This document shows positions 35,493 through 43,727 of a stretch of 64,000 nt of DNA, piece by piece. The DNA comes from Bacteroides sp. 519 (lineage in GTDB: Bacteria; Bacteroidota; Bacteroidia; Bacteroidales; Bacteroidaceae), in assembly GCF_010500955.1 (NCBI RefSeq), contig NZ_QVMJ01000009.1, positions 1 through 64,000 of the forward strand, given 5' to 3'. The stretch's first letter is position 1. The number at the start of each line of letters is the position of its first letter. A program made the translations under genes and the position numbers. The notes under the pieces were generated by a model. That model was not told the origin of the DNA and searched no databases. It saw only the letters and a list, made by a program, of their open reading frames with translations.

Positions 35493-35595
35493 TAGCCGCG
35501 GATTACGCGGATTGCACGGATTTTAATACACGGATAAAATATTAATAAATAAATCCGTGTATTAAAATCCGTGCAATCCGCGTAATCCGCGGCTA
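35493..35595. repeat. perfect 43-bp inverted repeat built of CGGATT words
   Basis: Arms 35493-35535 and 35553-35595 are perfectly complementary over 43 bp around a 17-base loop. Each arm iterates GCGGATT and CACGGATT. It fills the gap between GH127 and the S9 gene. Confidence 0.95.
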
Positions 35596-35605
35596 ATATA
35601 ATAAT

Positions 35606-38026
35606 TTATTTTATTTCCCACTCAAATACCCCAGCCGCATTATCATCCGGCAGTTGTACTTCCAGCTTAACAGCTTTGGTTTTCACCGTATCAAAGAAAA
35701 CTTCATTAGCAAAGCCTTTCTTAACACCGTAGCCACTGTCGTTAGGAACCGGTTTCCATTCTCCGCTATTATCCTTGTAGTAAATCTTCCATGCTTTAGG
35801 TACACGACATCCGCCCCAAGGGCCATCATCGTACCAGTAAACAACAGAACGTGAAACGGATGTTGCTTCTGGGAATTCGTAAGAAATCCATTCGGTAGTA
35901 CCTTGTTTAGGCCACCAATGATAATAAGGGACAGACGTATCGCGCTCGTCTTTCGGTATAAGTCCGTCGCAGATGGAATTCAGTGAACCGGCTTTGTGCG
36001 AAGCTTCAATTGTACTGCTCGAAGCAAGGGTAGGAGGTGTTGCCGGACGTGATGCTCTAACCTCAATGGGCAACCATACAGCCATATTACCCGATCCACG
36101 ATGCGCCCAGGCATAATATGGAATCATTGTAAGGGTAACATCTGTGGTTGTTAAACGGCCTTTATCATCGTATCCCAGTGTTTGCGCTTCTGTTTTAAGT
36201 TGGTTAAGACCATATAGCAGCTCCGGTTTATTTACTACTTCGAACTTTGGTTCGCGGTTCATGAAAACACTAAGTACATCGAAATTATTGTCGGGCCATT
36301 CGGCACAGTAAACCACCGGACCTCTTTCAACAGAAATACGACCCATATCAGCCTCTACTTTGGGGTGAGCCTTTACAGTGCGGGGTTCCATATCGAAATG
36401 AACCTCTACCTTATCACCTTTTTTCCATTTGCGGTTGATGGTAAAGTATCCGTCTTTAACCTCACCCAATGCTTCACTACCGTTTACTTTTACTGTGTAC
36501 GATAAACGTTTACCATCGGTATAAGAATACAGATCACTAGGCACGACTTCATTCTGTACCCATCCCGGAACACGTACACGCAGATTCATCGGTTGGGAAG
36601 CTGCACGTGTTACTTCAATCTGTACATCACCATTCAAGGGATAGCTTGTGGTTTGCTTTAGGGATACATTCTTTCCGTTTACCTTCAAATCGGCTGTGTT
36701 AGACATGAAGAGGTTTACATATACATCGTTGTTTTTTACTGCATACACATAACCCGGCAATGAAGGTATAAAGCGGGCAATGTTTGATGGACAGCATGCG
36801 CAACCAAACCATGGTTGACGTTGGTGTTGCCCCATAGACTCAAGTGGATTGGGATAGAAGAAACCTCCACCATCCAGCGATACGCCGGAGATTAGCCCAT
36901 TGTACAAGGTACGTTCCAGTACATCGTAATATTTAGATTGTCCGTGCAATAGGAATAAACGATGATTAACATATACATTACCGATTGCTGCACAGGTTTC
37001 ACAATATGCCGACATGTTTGGCAATTGGTAGTTCTTTCCAAACGCTTCGCCGTGATTGGTTGCCCCGATACCTCCGGTGATATATAGCTTTTTGCTTACT
37101 ATATTATCCCAGATGCGGTCGATAGCTTCTACATATGATTTATCATCTGTAAGGGCAGCCACATCGGCCATACCTGCGTACATATATGCTGCACGTACAG
37201 CATGACCAACAGCTTCATCCTGTTCGATAACGGGTTTATGTGCCTGACTGTATTCATCTGTACGGGTGGTATATCCGCGTTTATCAAGGAAGAACTTAGC
37301 CTGATCGAGGTATTTCTTTTCTCCTGTTACCAGATAGAGCTTGGCAAGTGCCATTTCGGCTATCTGATGGCCGGGAACAACTGCTGTCTGTCCGGGGCCG
37401 TCGCCTATTTCGCGTACTACACAGTCGGCATATTTAATGGCAATATCAAGGAAGTTACGTTTTCCGGTTGCCTGGTAGTGGGCAATAGCCCCTTCAACCA
37501 TGTGGCCGAGGTTATAGAATTCATGGCTTAAGTCTTCTACTTTTTCCCAACGTTTAGAGCCTGCCCAGGCATGCGGATGTTTGGGGTTCATGGTTCGCGA
37601 GGTGAACAAATATCCATCCGGCTCCTGTGCAGCAGCTACAATAACCAGAACACTGTCGATATACTTTTCCAGTTTCTTATCAGGATAAGTTTGTAACAGA
37701 TAGCTGGCTCCTTCGATGGTTTTGTACACATCGGTATCATCGAATGATAATCCGCCAACCTCGTAACTTTCGCTTGGGTTGGCTGCTTTTATAAAGTTCT
37801 CGTAACGGCCGGTTTCTTCACATTTGCTGAATGCTAATGGAATAGTTGTTTGCCGACTTGCCTCAAGCCGTTGACCCCAGAATTTATCGGTCACTTTTAC
37901 GGAGGTAAAGGGAACCTGATCTATGGGGTAACCGTGGGCGTGATTTGGGTTTGTGCATTTGTGCTGCGCCTGTATGTTTCCGCAAATGGCGGAGGCAAGT
38001 GCAAGGGTGATTAATTGCTTTTTCAT
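35606..38026 (-). CDS. GH127 beta-L-arabinofuranosidase, copy 1
   Basis: 806 residues. Signal peptide (to about 20, NIQAQ), an (alpha/alpha)6 catalytic domain, beta domains and a C-terminal discoidin-like region (about 690-806). Active-site residues of the HypBA1 type are at the right spacing: acid/base E327 (HGEAF), zinc ligands E343 and C345 (CETC), and C411/C412 (CACCPSN), one Cys being the nucleophile. GH127 enzymes release beta-L-arabinofuranose, for example from Hyp-linked Ara oligosaccharides of extensin. A second GH127 gene is at 60845. Confidence 0.93.
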   Translation of the reverse strand: MKKQLITLALASAICGNIQAQHKCTNPNHAHGYPIDQVPFTSVKVTDKFWGQRLEASRQTTIPLAFSKCEETGRYENFIKAANPSESYEVGGLSFDDTDVYKTIEGASYLLQTYPDKKLEKYIDSVLVIVAAAQEPDGYLFTSRTMNPKHPHAWAGSKRWEKVEDLSHEFYNLGHMVEGAIAHYQATGKRNFLDIAIKYADCVVREIGDGPGQTAVVPGHQIAEMALAKLYLVTGEKKYLDQAKFFLDKRGYTTRTDEYSQAHKPVIEQDEAVGHAVRAAYMYAGMADVAALTDDKSYVEAIDRIWDNIVSKKLYITGGIGATNHGEAFGKNYQLPNMSAYCETCAAIGNVYVNHRLFLLHGQSKYYDVLERTLYNGLISGVSLDGGGFFYPNPLESMGQHQRQPWFGCACCPSNIARFIPSLPGYVYAVKNNDVYVNLFMSNTADLKVNGKNVSLKQTTSYPLNGDVQIEVTRAASQPMNLRVRVPGWVQNEVVPSDLYSYTDGKRLSYTVKVNGSEALGEVKDGYFTINRKWKKGDKVEVHFDMEPRTVKAHPKVEADMGRISVERGPVVYCAEWPDNNFDVLSVFMNREPKFEVVNKPELLYGLNQLKTEAQTLGYDDKGRLTTTDVTLTMIPYYAWAHRGSGNMAVWLPIEVRASRPATPPTLASSSTIEASHKAGSLNSICDGLIPKDERDTSVPYYHWWPKQGTTEWISYEFPEATSVSRSVVYWYDDGPWGGCRVPKAWKIYYKDNSGEWKPVPNDSGYGVKKGFANEVFFDTVKTKAVKLEVQLPDDNAAGVFEWEIK

Positions 38027-38082
38027 GATTTTATTTTTATGTTGCTAAGATATTATTAAAATTATTTGGAGATGTATTATCG

Positions 38083-38263
38083 AAAGGCCAACGGCCTTTG
38101 CACAATAGCGTAGGGCAAAGCCCTACGTACTTAGCGCGATCTCCCACTGACCCCAACGGGGTCAACACAGCGAATTCAAAGTTGACCCCGTTGGGGTCAT
38201 AGTATGCAATGTTTTATCTACGTAGGGCTTTACCCTACGCTATTGCAATGAGGCCGTTGGCCT
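38083..38263. repeat. nested cruciform (181 bp) between GH43 and GH127
   Basis: Outer arms (GGCCAACGGCCT, CAATAGCGTAGGGC, AAGCCCTACGTA) at 38083-38129 face 38219-38263; inner arms 38148-38166 and 38181-38199 (TGACCCCAACGGGGTCAAC) pair perfectly. The right outer arm supplies the last seven codons and stop of GH43. Confidence 0.92.
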
Positions 38264-40315
38264 CTCTATTTCCACATCATACACTTCTAGTTTATGCAGA
38301 TACCCACTAAATGGAAACTCTCCGGTGCTTTTGCAACCAAGAGTCATTTTATCGCAATCTTCTACCAAAAGGAATATATCTTTCTCTTTAACTAACTGAC
38401 CATTCATATATATATTTTCCATGTAACCATCAAATGTTACAACGATATGTTGCCAGTCTTTGGTTTGTGGAATACTATCCAGTCCCATATCTTCGTACCA
38501 TCCATTATGCAGTGTAATTCCACTACGTTCGGATGTACCATAACCAACGGTTATCTTACCCAGTTCTGCCCATGAGGTATTCAGGTCGATAAAGATTTCG
38601 TTCTCCTTAGGATTAGATGAGGAAACCCATGCCGAGATGGTATAAGGCGAATTTACATTAATGGTTGGTAAGCCGAAGTCTGATTTAAAATCCTGACGGC
38701 CATTGAATACAAAAGCACGTTTTCCGTTGTGTGTTTTCACTTCTACGGCCATTCCTTCGGCATTGAAACCTTTTGCAGGATCTTCGGCAGTGGTGATACG
38801 TCCCAATACATCGCCCTCTTTATAATTGTCAGCATTCAGACTGAATAATAATCCCTGCCGGGCGGGTGCCGTTTCGGTTTTCTGTTTATTGAATGGTTGA
38901 GTGTTGTTCTCGAACGGATCGATACCATCAGAGAACACTTTGATATTCCATACGGCAGGGATAAATCCGTTCTTCTCGCACCCGGTTATGGTGAGGCGAA
39001 TGTAACGTGCCTTGATTTCATTACGGTCGATACGTGGACTGCCTGCATGAATGTTTTCGCGCTGATCCGAAAATACTTTCCATTCTTTACCATCCAATGA
39101 AGTTTCGTAAAGGTATTGATAGAATGCTGTAGCATGTTCAAACTGTGTCCAGATACGTTTAACAGGTTGTGCTTTTCCTAAATCAATTTCCAGCCATTGC
39201 GGTTCAGTACTTGAATTGGCTCTCCACAAGGTAGCGTTATTATCGTCTGTTGCATACTCCGGTTTAAAGTTATCATTATAATACGAGGAGGCTTTTACTG
39301 TCACTTTTTTATCCAATACAATGTTTTTAGACGGATTGGAGTTTGCTGCCAGAAATTCCACGCCCTTGTGGGTAGGTGTTACTTTATTGATACGCCCTTC
39401 AGCATCGAAAGTCATTCTGTCTACAGCTACCTGACGGTGGAAGCCACGTGTAGATTGCGGTATGTTATGACGGTGGTAAACAATGTAATACTCTCCATCC
39501 TGTTCCAGAATACTATGATGCCCCGGCCCCCATACCGTTTTATCTTCGTTACTGGCAAGAATCGGGTTATTGTCGGCAAATGTAAACGGTCCGGTTGGGC
39601 CTTCGGTACTTGTAGCGTATTGTACACGGTAAGTTCCTTCATGGCAAGAGCCGGATGAATAAGTCAGGTAATATATGCCGTTGCGTTTAAACATAAAAGG
39701 AGCTTCGAAGAAGTCGATAACATCGGTATTGGGAATAAGCAACGTATCGGCAAACGTCTTCATGTCCGGATTAAGTTTGCCCGAGCTGCAACCGTGTCCT
39801 TTATATATACCCCATGTGCCCCAGTTGAGATAAGTTGATCCGTCATCGTCGATAAATGTTTGCGCATCAAGGGTGATGGAGTTGTGTATATAGAGGTTAG
39901 GGATGAGTACAGCTTCATCAGCTCCTAATATGTTTTCCCAGGGACCTGTAGGGCTATTGGATACAGCACAATATATTTTGCATGCCTGACTGTAGTAGAA
40001 ATAATACCGTCCGTCGGTTCCCTGCATAACATCCGGTGCCCATACCTGACGGGTAGTTGGCCAGTTCATAGGTTGGATGGTCCAGTTTACAAAGTCTTTG
40101 GATGTCCATACTTGCGATGGGCCTAGTCCGCCGGCTGTACCATCGGTAGTGGCGTAGATGTAGTAGGTATCGCCAAATTTGCGAACTGTTGGATCAGCAA
40201 AGTAACCGGGTAATAATGGGTTGCCGGCGCCCGGGGTGTTCCATTCTACTTTCTTCTGACTGTAAACTGGTAGTAAACAGAGAAGCGATAGGATAAAGAT
40301 TGTGAGTTTTTTCAT
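38240..40315 (-). CDS. GH43-family glycosidase with discoidin and LamG domains
   Basis: 691 residues. Signal peptide to about 19. A five-bladed GH43 propeller (about 28-330) with base D41 (FADPT), pKa modulator D150 (LDAQTF) and acid E203 (FFEAPF). Next an F5/8-type discoidin region (about 335-470; ATLWRANSSTEPQWLEIDLG) and a LamG-like C-terminus (about 490-690; FNGRQDFKSDFGLPTINVNSPYTISAWVSSS). GH43 members are usually alpha-L-arabinofuranosidases, xylosidases or galactosidases; the subfamily cannot be told here. In this locus an alpha-L-arabinofuranosidase that uncaps Hyp-Araf4 would fit. Its C-terminal RPTASLQ is encoded by the nested repeat. Confidence 0.88.
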   Translation of the reverse strand: MKKLTIFILSLLCLLPVYSQKKVEWNTPGAGNPLLPGYFADPTVRKFGDTYYIYATTDGTAGGLGPSQVWTSKDFVNWTIQPMNWPTTRQVWAPDVMQGTDGRYYFYYSQACKIYCAVSNSPTGPWENILGADEAVLIPNLYIHNSITLDAQTFIDDDGSTYLNWGTWGIYKGHGCSSGKLNPDMKTFADTLLIPNTDVIDFFEAPFMFKRNGIYYLTYSSGSCHEGTYRVQYATSTEGPTGPFTFADNNPILASNEDKTVWGPGHHSILEQDGEYYIVYHRHNIPQSTRGFHRQVAVDRMTFDAEGRINKVTPTHKGVEFLAANSNPSKNIVLDKKVTVKASSYYNDNFKPEYATDDNNATLWRANSSTEPQWLEIDLGKAQPVKRIWTQFEHATAFYQYLYETSLDGKEWKVFSDQRENIHAGSPRIDRNEIKARYIRLTITGCEKNGFIPAVWNIKVFSDGIDPFENNTQPFNKQKTETAPARQGLLFSLNADNYKEGDVLGRITTAEDPAKGFNAEGMAVEVKTHNGKRAFVFNGRQDFKSDFGLPTINVNSPYTISAWVSSSNPKENEIFIDLNTSWAELGKITVGYGTSERSGITLHNGWYEDMGLDSIPQTKDWQHIVVTFDGYMENIYMNGQLVKEKDIFLLVEDCDKMTLGCKSTGEFPFSGYLHKLEVYDVEIERPTASLQ

Positions 40316-40483
40316 AATCGTCGTTTTTCGTATCAGAGTTGTATTAAGCGCAAAGAAAATTAAAAAGAGCGAGATAGGAGGCGAAAATAAAGCAATACAC
40401 TATCAGATGGATTATTTTAGGATGGATTTGGATGATAATTATATACCAATTGGAGCGGATGATAAAAAACTATGCTTAATCAA

Positions 40484-40515
40484 TTTGTTCCAATATAACT
40501 AATTCGTTATATTTG
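40484..40515 (+). promoter_or_regulatory. full Bacteroides promoter for higBA
   Basis: TTTG at 40484-40487, 20-bp spacer, TATATTTG at 40508-40515. This is the best promoter match in the window. Its predicted start site, 5-8 bases downstream, falls at or after the first ATG (40520). Confidence 0.72.
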
Positions 40516-40519
40516 CAGT

Positions 40520-40885
40520 ATGGAATCTATGGGCAGCAAAGTTACTGATATAAGAACAATATTCAAAACTGAAGAGTTTGAAGAGTTTTTTGAAAGTTTA
40601 GACGAGAAAGTAAAAAGTAAGTTTGAATACACATTTGAAGTAATACAAACAGTATATGCTATACCTACAAAATTCGTAAAACATCTGGAAGATACTGATT
40701 TGTATGAGATGCGGGTATCAGTAGGTTATAATGAATATCGAACTGTTTTATTTGCCATAGATAACAGAAATATAATATTATCAACTAAAATAGTTTTGCT
40801 TAATGCTTTTCTTAAAAAATCGTCCAAAGATTATAGTAAGCAGATAGATAAAGCAATACGAATATTAAAGGAGCTAACAGAATGA
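40520..40885 (+). CDS. higB: HigB/RelE-family toxin
   Basis: 121 residues (118 if the second Met at 40529 is used, which the promoter position favours). RelE/HigB-like fold: FKTEEFEEFFESLDEKVKSKFEYTFEVIQ, PTKFVKHLEDTDLYEMRVSVGYNEYRTVLFAID (the central strands with conserved Arg/Tyr), ILLNAFLKKSSKDYSKQIDKA. Such toxins cut mRNA on the ribosome. The following antitoxin overlaps by 4 bp. It lies on the opposite strand inside the PUL, between GH43 and GH146. Confidence 0.85.
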   Translation: MESMGSKVTDIRTIFKTEEFEEFFESLDEKVKSKFEYTFEVIQTVYAIPTKFVKHLEDTDLYEMRVSVGYNEYRTVLFAIDNRNIILSTKIVLLNAFLKKSSKDYSKQIDKAIRILKELTE

Positions 40886-41193
40886 TGAAGTTTGATGAAA
40901 AGAAATTAGCCGGGCTCAAGACTACCAATAGGTTGCTTGATGAAAAGTATGGTGAACATGGTACATCTACCCGTGAAGACTTTAATGGGAAAGCGGTTGC
41001 ATGGTACTATGGTGAGATATTAAGAGACAGGCGTAAGGCACTAAAACTTACCCAGAAACAGTTGGCTGAAAAGATAGGTAAAGAACAAAGTTATATAGCT
41101 CGCGTAGAAAGGGGAGAAGTAGATATTCAGCTATCAAGTTTCTTTCGTATTGCCCAAGCGCTGGGTATTCAGTTTACTCCAACTTTTCTTTAA
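40882..41193 (+). CDS. higA: HigA-type XRE antitoxin
   Basis: 103 residues. The C-terminal two thirds are an XRE helix-turn-helix (RKALKLTQKQLAEKIGKEQSYIARVERGEVDIQLSSFFRIAQALGI). It neutralises HigB and represses the operon. Toxin-first order with ATGA overlap is usual for higBA. A 25/28 inverted repeat follows at 41206-41282. Confidence 0.87.
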   Translation: MMKFDEKKLAGLKTTNRLLDEKYGEHGTSTREDFNGKAVAWYYGEILRDRRKALKLTQKQLAEKIGKEQSYIARVERGEVDIQLSSFFRIAQALGIQFTPTFL

Positions 41194-41205
41194 ATAAATA
41201 ATTTT

Positions 41206-41282
41206 CCGTCATTCCGAACGCAGTGAGGAATCTGTGGGGCAACCGTAGCCCAAGAGATTCCTCACTATGTTCGGAGTGACGG
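41206..41282. repeat. 28-bp inverted repeat (CCGTCATTCCGAACG type)
   Basis: Left arm 41206-41233 and right arm 41255-41282 pair at 25 of 28. It lies between the convergent ends of higA and GH146, where it could end transcription from both sides. Confidence 0.85.
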
Positions 41283-41289
41283 ACTCATA

Positions 41290-43623
41290 TTATTTCTTCA
41301 TCAACCTGCAATTATAAATATTACTAACCCTATTCTTATCATCGGCTTTGAACACTATCCTGATCTTATCTTTCCCCTGTGTTACTTCCGCAGGTAGATC
41401 AATAATATGTTCAACAAAACCATCTTTGTATTCGGTAAAAGTAACTGGTGTGCTCCAATCCCCAATCTCAATAGTAAAGGTTGGTCTGCGGGTGTCACCA
41501 CCATAATAAGTAAGCAGTAACTGAGTCGGATCCTGGCTCGCCACCTTGGCATCGAAGGCAAACCAGCCATTTTCGTAAGCGTAGCGATATTTGCGTAGAT
41601 AGCCTTCGCCGTAGCGTGTATTTTCACCATCGAAATTATGATCGCGCTCGGGTTGCATCTCGCCAAGAACAATATAGTCGAGTGTACGTTTATCCAGTTT
41701 GGCAATACGTTCCAGTTCGGCTTTGCGTTCCTTTTCAACTATTTGCCATTCATCAGGGGAGTACACATCCCAGTAAACAGTTTGGTACTGGTCGTACACC
41801 TGATAGAAAGGCATCAGTGTTACATTATCAGGACCACCGGAAGCGAGGGTTGTAAACCGTAAAGGCTTCTCGCTGGTGCGCTGAATATATTGAGTCATAC
41901 TTTTCTCTTCGTTTACAAATACGGGAATATCACCCATCTTGCGCTCTTCCGTACCAAAAACGCCGGCTACTATTGATGGGCCGTAGAATACAGCGCGACG
42001 GTCGGCATTGTCGGGCATGGCAACGGTGTACAATGACATTGGGAAGTCTATCTCTATCCTGTCGCCCTTCTTCCATGTACGGTTGAGGGTTATGTACGAA
42101 CCGGCTTCACTATTAATCTTTTGCTTACTTCCATTTACTTGTACGGTTATTCCTGATGTAGCCCAGCCGGGATAGCGCAGGTTGATATCCAGTTGTTGTT
42201 TGGGTGATTCTTCGAGGCGGATAGAGATTTTTCCTTTTTCCGGGTAATCGGTTTCCATTCTTAGTTTTACACCTTTCTCTTCCCAGGTAAGAACTGAAGG
42301 GATATAGAGGTTTACATACAAAGCGTTTTCGTTTATTCCATGGCTGTAAATGGCTCCACCATATTTGGAATGGTTTTCAAATCCACTACCCATACAACAA
42401 CTAAAGTTATTCGTTTTGCTGCCAAAACCTTTCTTGCTGCCCATGCCCAGAGACAGGAAGTAACATACCCTACCTTCTACCGGATGCTGCGATGCAAGGA
42501 TATGGTTATACAATGCACGTTCATAGTAATCAATATATTGCGGGTTGTTTGTCCACTCATACAGGAATTGTGTGAGTCTTAACATGTTGTAAGTATTGCA
42601 TGTTTCACAGGTGTTACTGCCTAAACGGTCACTTAACTTATCTGGGACTGAGAGGTATTCGCCCATACTGTTGCCGCCATTGGCATAACTATGATGATGA
42701 ACAAGTGTTTCCCACGAGAATTCGGCTATTTTACGGTCGCGCTCATTTCCGGTTAGTTCATACTGGCGGGCGCTTCCAATAAGTTTAGGTATTTGAGTAT
42801 TGGAGTGTAAACCTTGAAGGGCATCTGTTCCCTGTGCCAGTTTATCCTGTAGCTTTTTATGGTAAAACACATAAGATGCGTCGAGATACTTTTTATCACC
42901 CGTCAGGGCGTACACTTGTGCAAAGGCTTCGTTCATTCCTCCGTACTCGCAATCCAGCATGGTTTGTATCTGTTCGTCATTCAGGGTTGATACTACATCG
43001 GCCAGATAGTCGGACAAGTTTATCAATACTTCTTTGGCTTTTTTATTTCCTGCCAACAGATAGGCATCGCTCAGCCCCATCATGGTTTTGTGTTCATTAT
43101 ACCAGGGTACCCAGATACCGTTCAGGTCGAAACCCTTGGAGCGTATAATACCTTTCTTTACTTCTTTGAAAACTTTGTCGCCTCCGGGCATACCGCCGAT
43201 AAAGCCGTTCACAAAGTTAATCTGGCAGGTATCCAGTTCGGTAACTATATAGTCTACTCTTTCCTTAAAACGTTCGTCACCAGTTGCTGCATACTGTTGC
43301 GAGGCGGCAGTAAGGTAATGTCCCAATGTGTGTCCGGCAATCCCCATTGATTCCCAACTACCGTAAGGTTCGGCTTTGGGTGTGAGTCCGGCGTTCTTAC
43401 GGAAGTTAGAAAGAAGTCTGTCGGGTTCTAGTTCAAGCATCCATTCGGCATTCAATGTCATGGCGTTTTTGAATGGACTGTCTAGTAACCGTACGTCTTT
43501 TATTCCGAAGTACTTTACTTTGGCAGGAACTGTGTTAGGTACCTTGATACAGTGTTCGCAAGCCTTGCCGGCGGGTGCAAGCAGAGCGAAGGTCAGTGCT
43601 GTAAGAAGTAGTTTCTTTTTCAT
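41290..43623 (-). CDS. GH146-type beta-L-arabinofuranosidase
   Basis: 777 residues with an N-terminal signal peptide (to about 21, then CEHC). The (alpha/alpha)6 catalytic domain has E322 (SMGEYLS), E340/C342 in the CETC motif, and the C409/C410 pair (SCCMGSG); the spacing E322-E340 (18) differs from GH127 (16) and the SCCMGSG form fits GH146 (BT0349 type). The C-terminal part includes beta domains (DUF4986/DUF6805-like). GH146 enzymes act on beta-L-Araf units. The third such enzyme in this locus, with the two GH127 enzymes. Confidence 0.85.
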   Translation of the reverse strand: MKKKLLLTALTFALLAPAGKACEHCIKVPNTVPAKVKYFGIKDVRLLDSPFKNAMTLNAEWMLELEPDRLLSNFRKNAGLTPKAEPYGSWESMGIAGHTLGHYLTAASQQYAATGDERFKERVDYIVTELDTCQINFVNGFIGGMPGGDKVFKEVKKGIIRSKGFDLNGIWVPWYNEHKTMMGLSDAYLLAGNKKAKEVLINLSDYLADVVSTLNDEQIQTMLDCEYGGMNEAFAQVYALTGDKKYLDASYVFYHKKLQDKLAQGTDALQGLHSNTQIPKLIGSARQYELTGNERDRKIAEFSWETLVHHHSYANGGNSMGEYLSVPDKLSDRLGSNTCETCNTYNMLRLTQFLYEWTNNPQYIDYYERALYNHILASQHPVEGRVCYFLSLGMGSKKGFGSKTNNFSCCMGSGFENHSKYGGAIYSHGINENALYVNLYIPSVLTWEEKGVKLRMETDYPEKGKISIRLEESPKQQLDINLRYPGWATSGITVQVNGSKQKINSEAGSYITLNRTWKKGDRIEIDFPMSLYTVAMPDNADRRAVFYGPSIVAGVFGTEERKMGDIPVFVNEEKSMTQYIQRTSEKPLRFTTLASGGPDNVTLMPFYQVYDQYQTVYWDVYSPDEWQIVEKERKAELERIAKLDKRTLDYIVLGEMQPERDHNFDGENTRYGEGYLRKYRYAYENGWFAFDAKVASQDPTQLLLTYYGGDTRRPTFTIEIGDWSTPVTFTEYKDGFVEHIIDLPAEVTQGKDKIRIVFKADDKNRVSNIYNCRLMKK

Positions 43624-43639
43624 ACTTTTGGCTTTATAT

Positions 43640-43713
43640 TGAAACGCAGATTAACGCGGATTAACGCAGATTTAAATAAATATCCGCGTTAATCTGCGTT
43701 AATCTGCGTTTCA
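43640..43713. repeat. 10-bp-word inverted repeat (ACGCAGATTA)
   Basis: Left arm repeats ACGCAGATTA, ACGCGGATTA, ACGCAGATTT; the right arm is its complement (about 31 of 33). It lies between GH97 and GH146. Confidence 0.88.
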
Positions 43714-43727
43714 AACTCTTTTCATTA

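Noticed and set aside
40302..40502. 66-codon plus-strand ORF before higB
   Set aside because: It overlaps the promoter region of higBA and the start of GH43, and has no family features.
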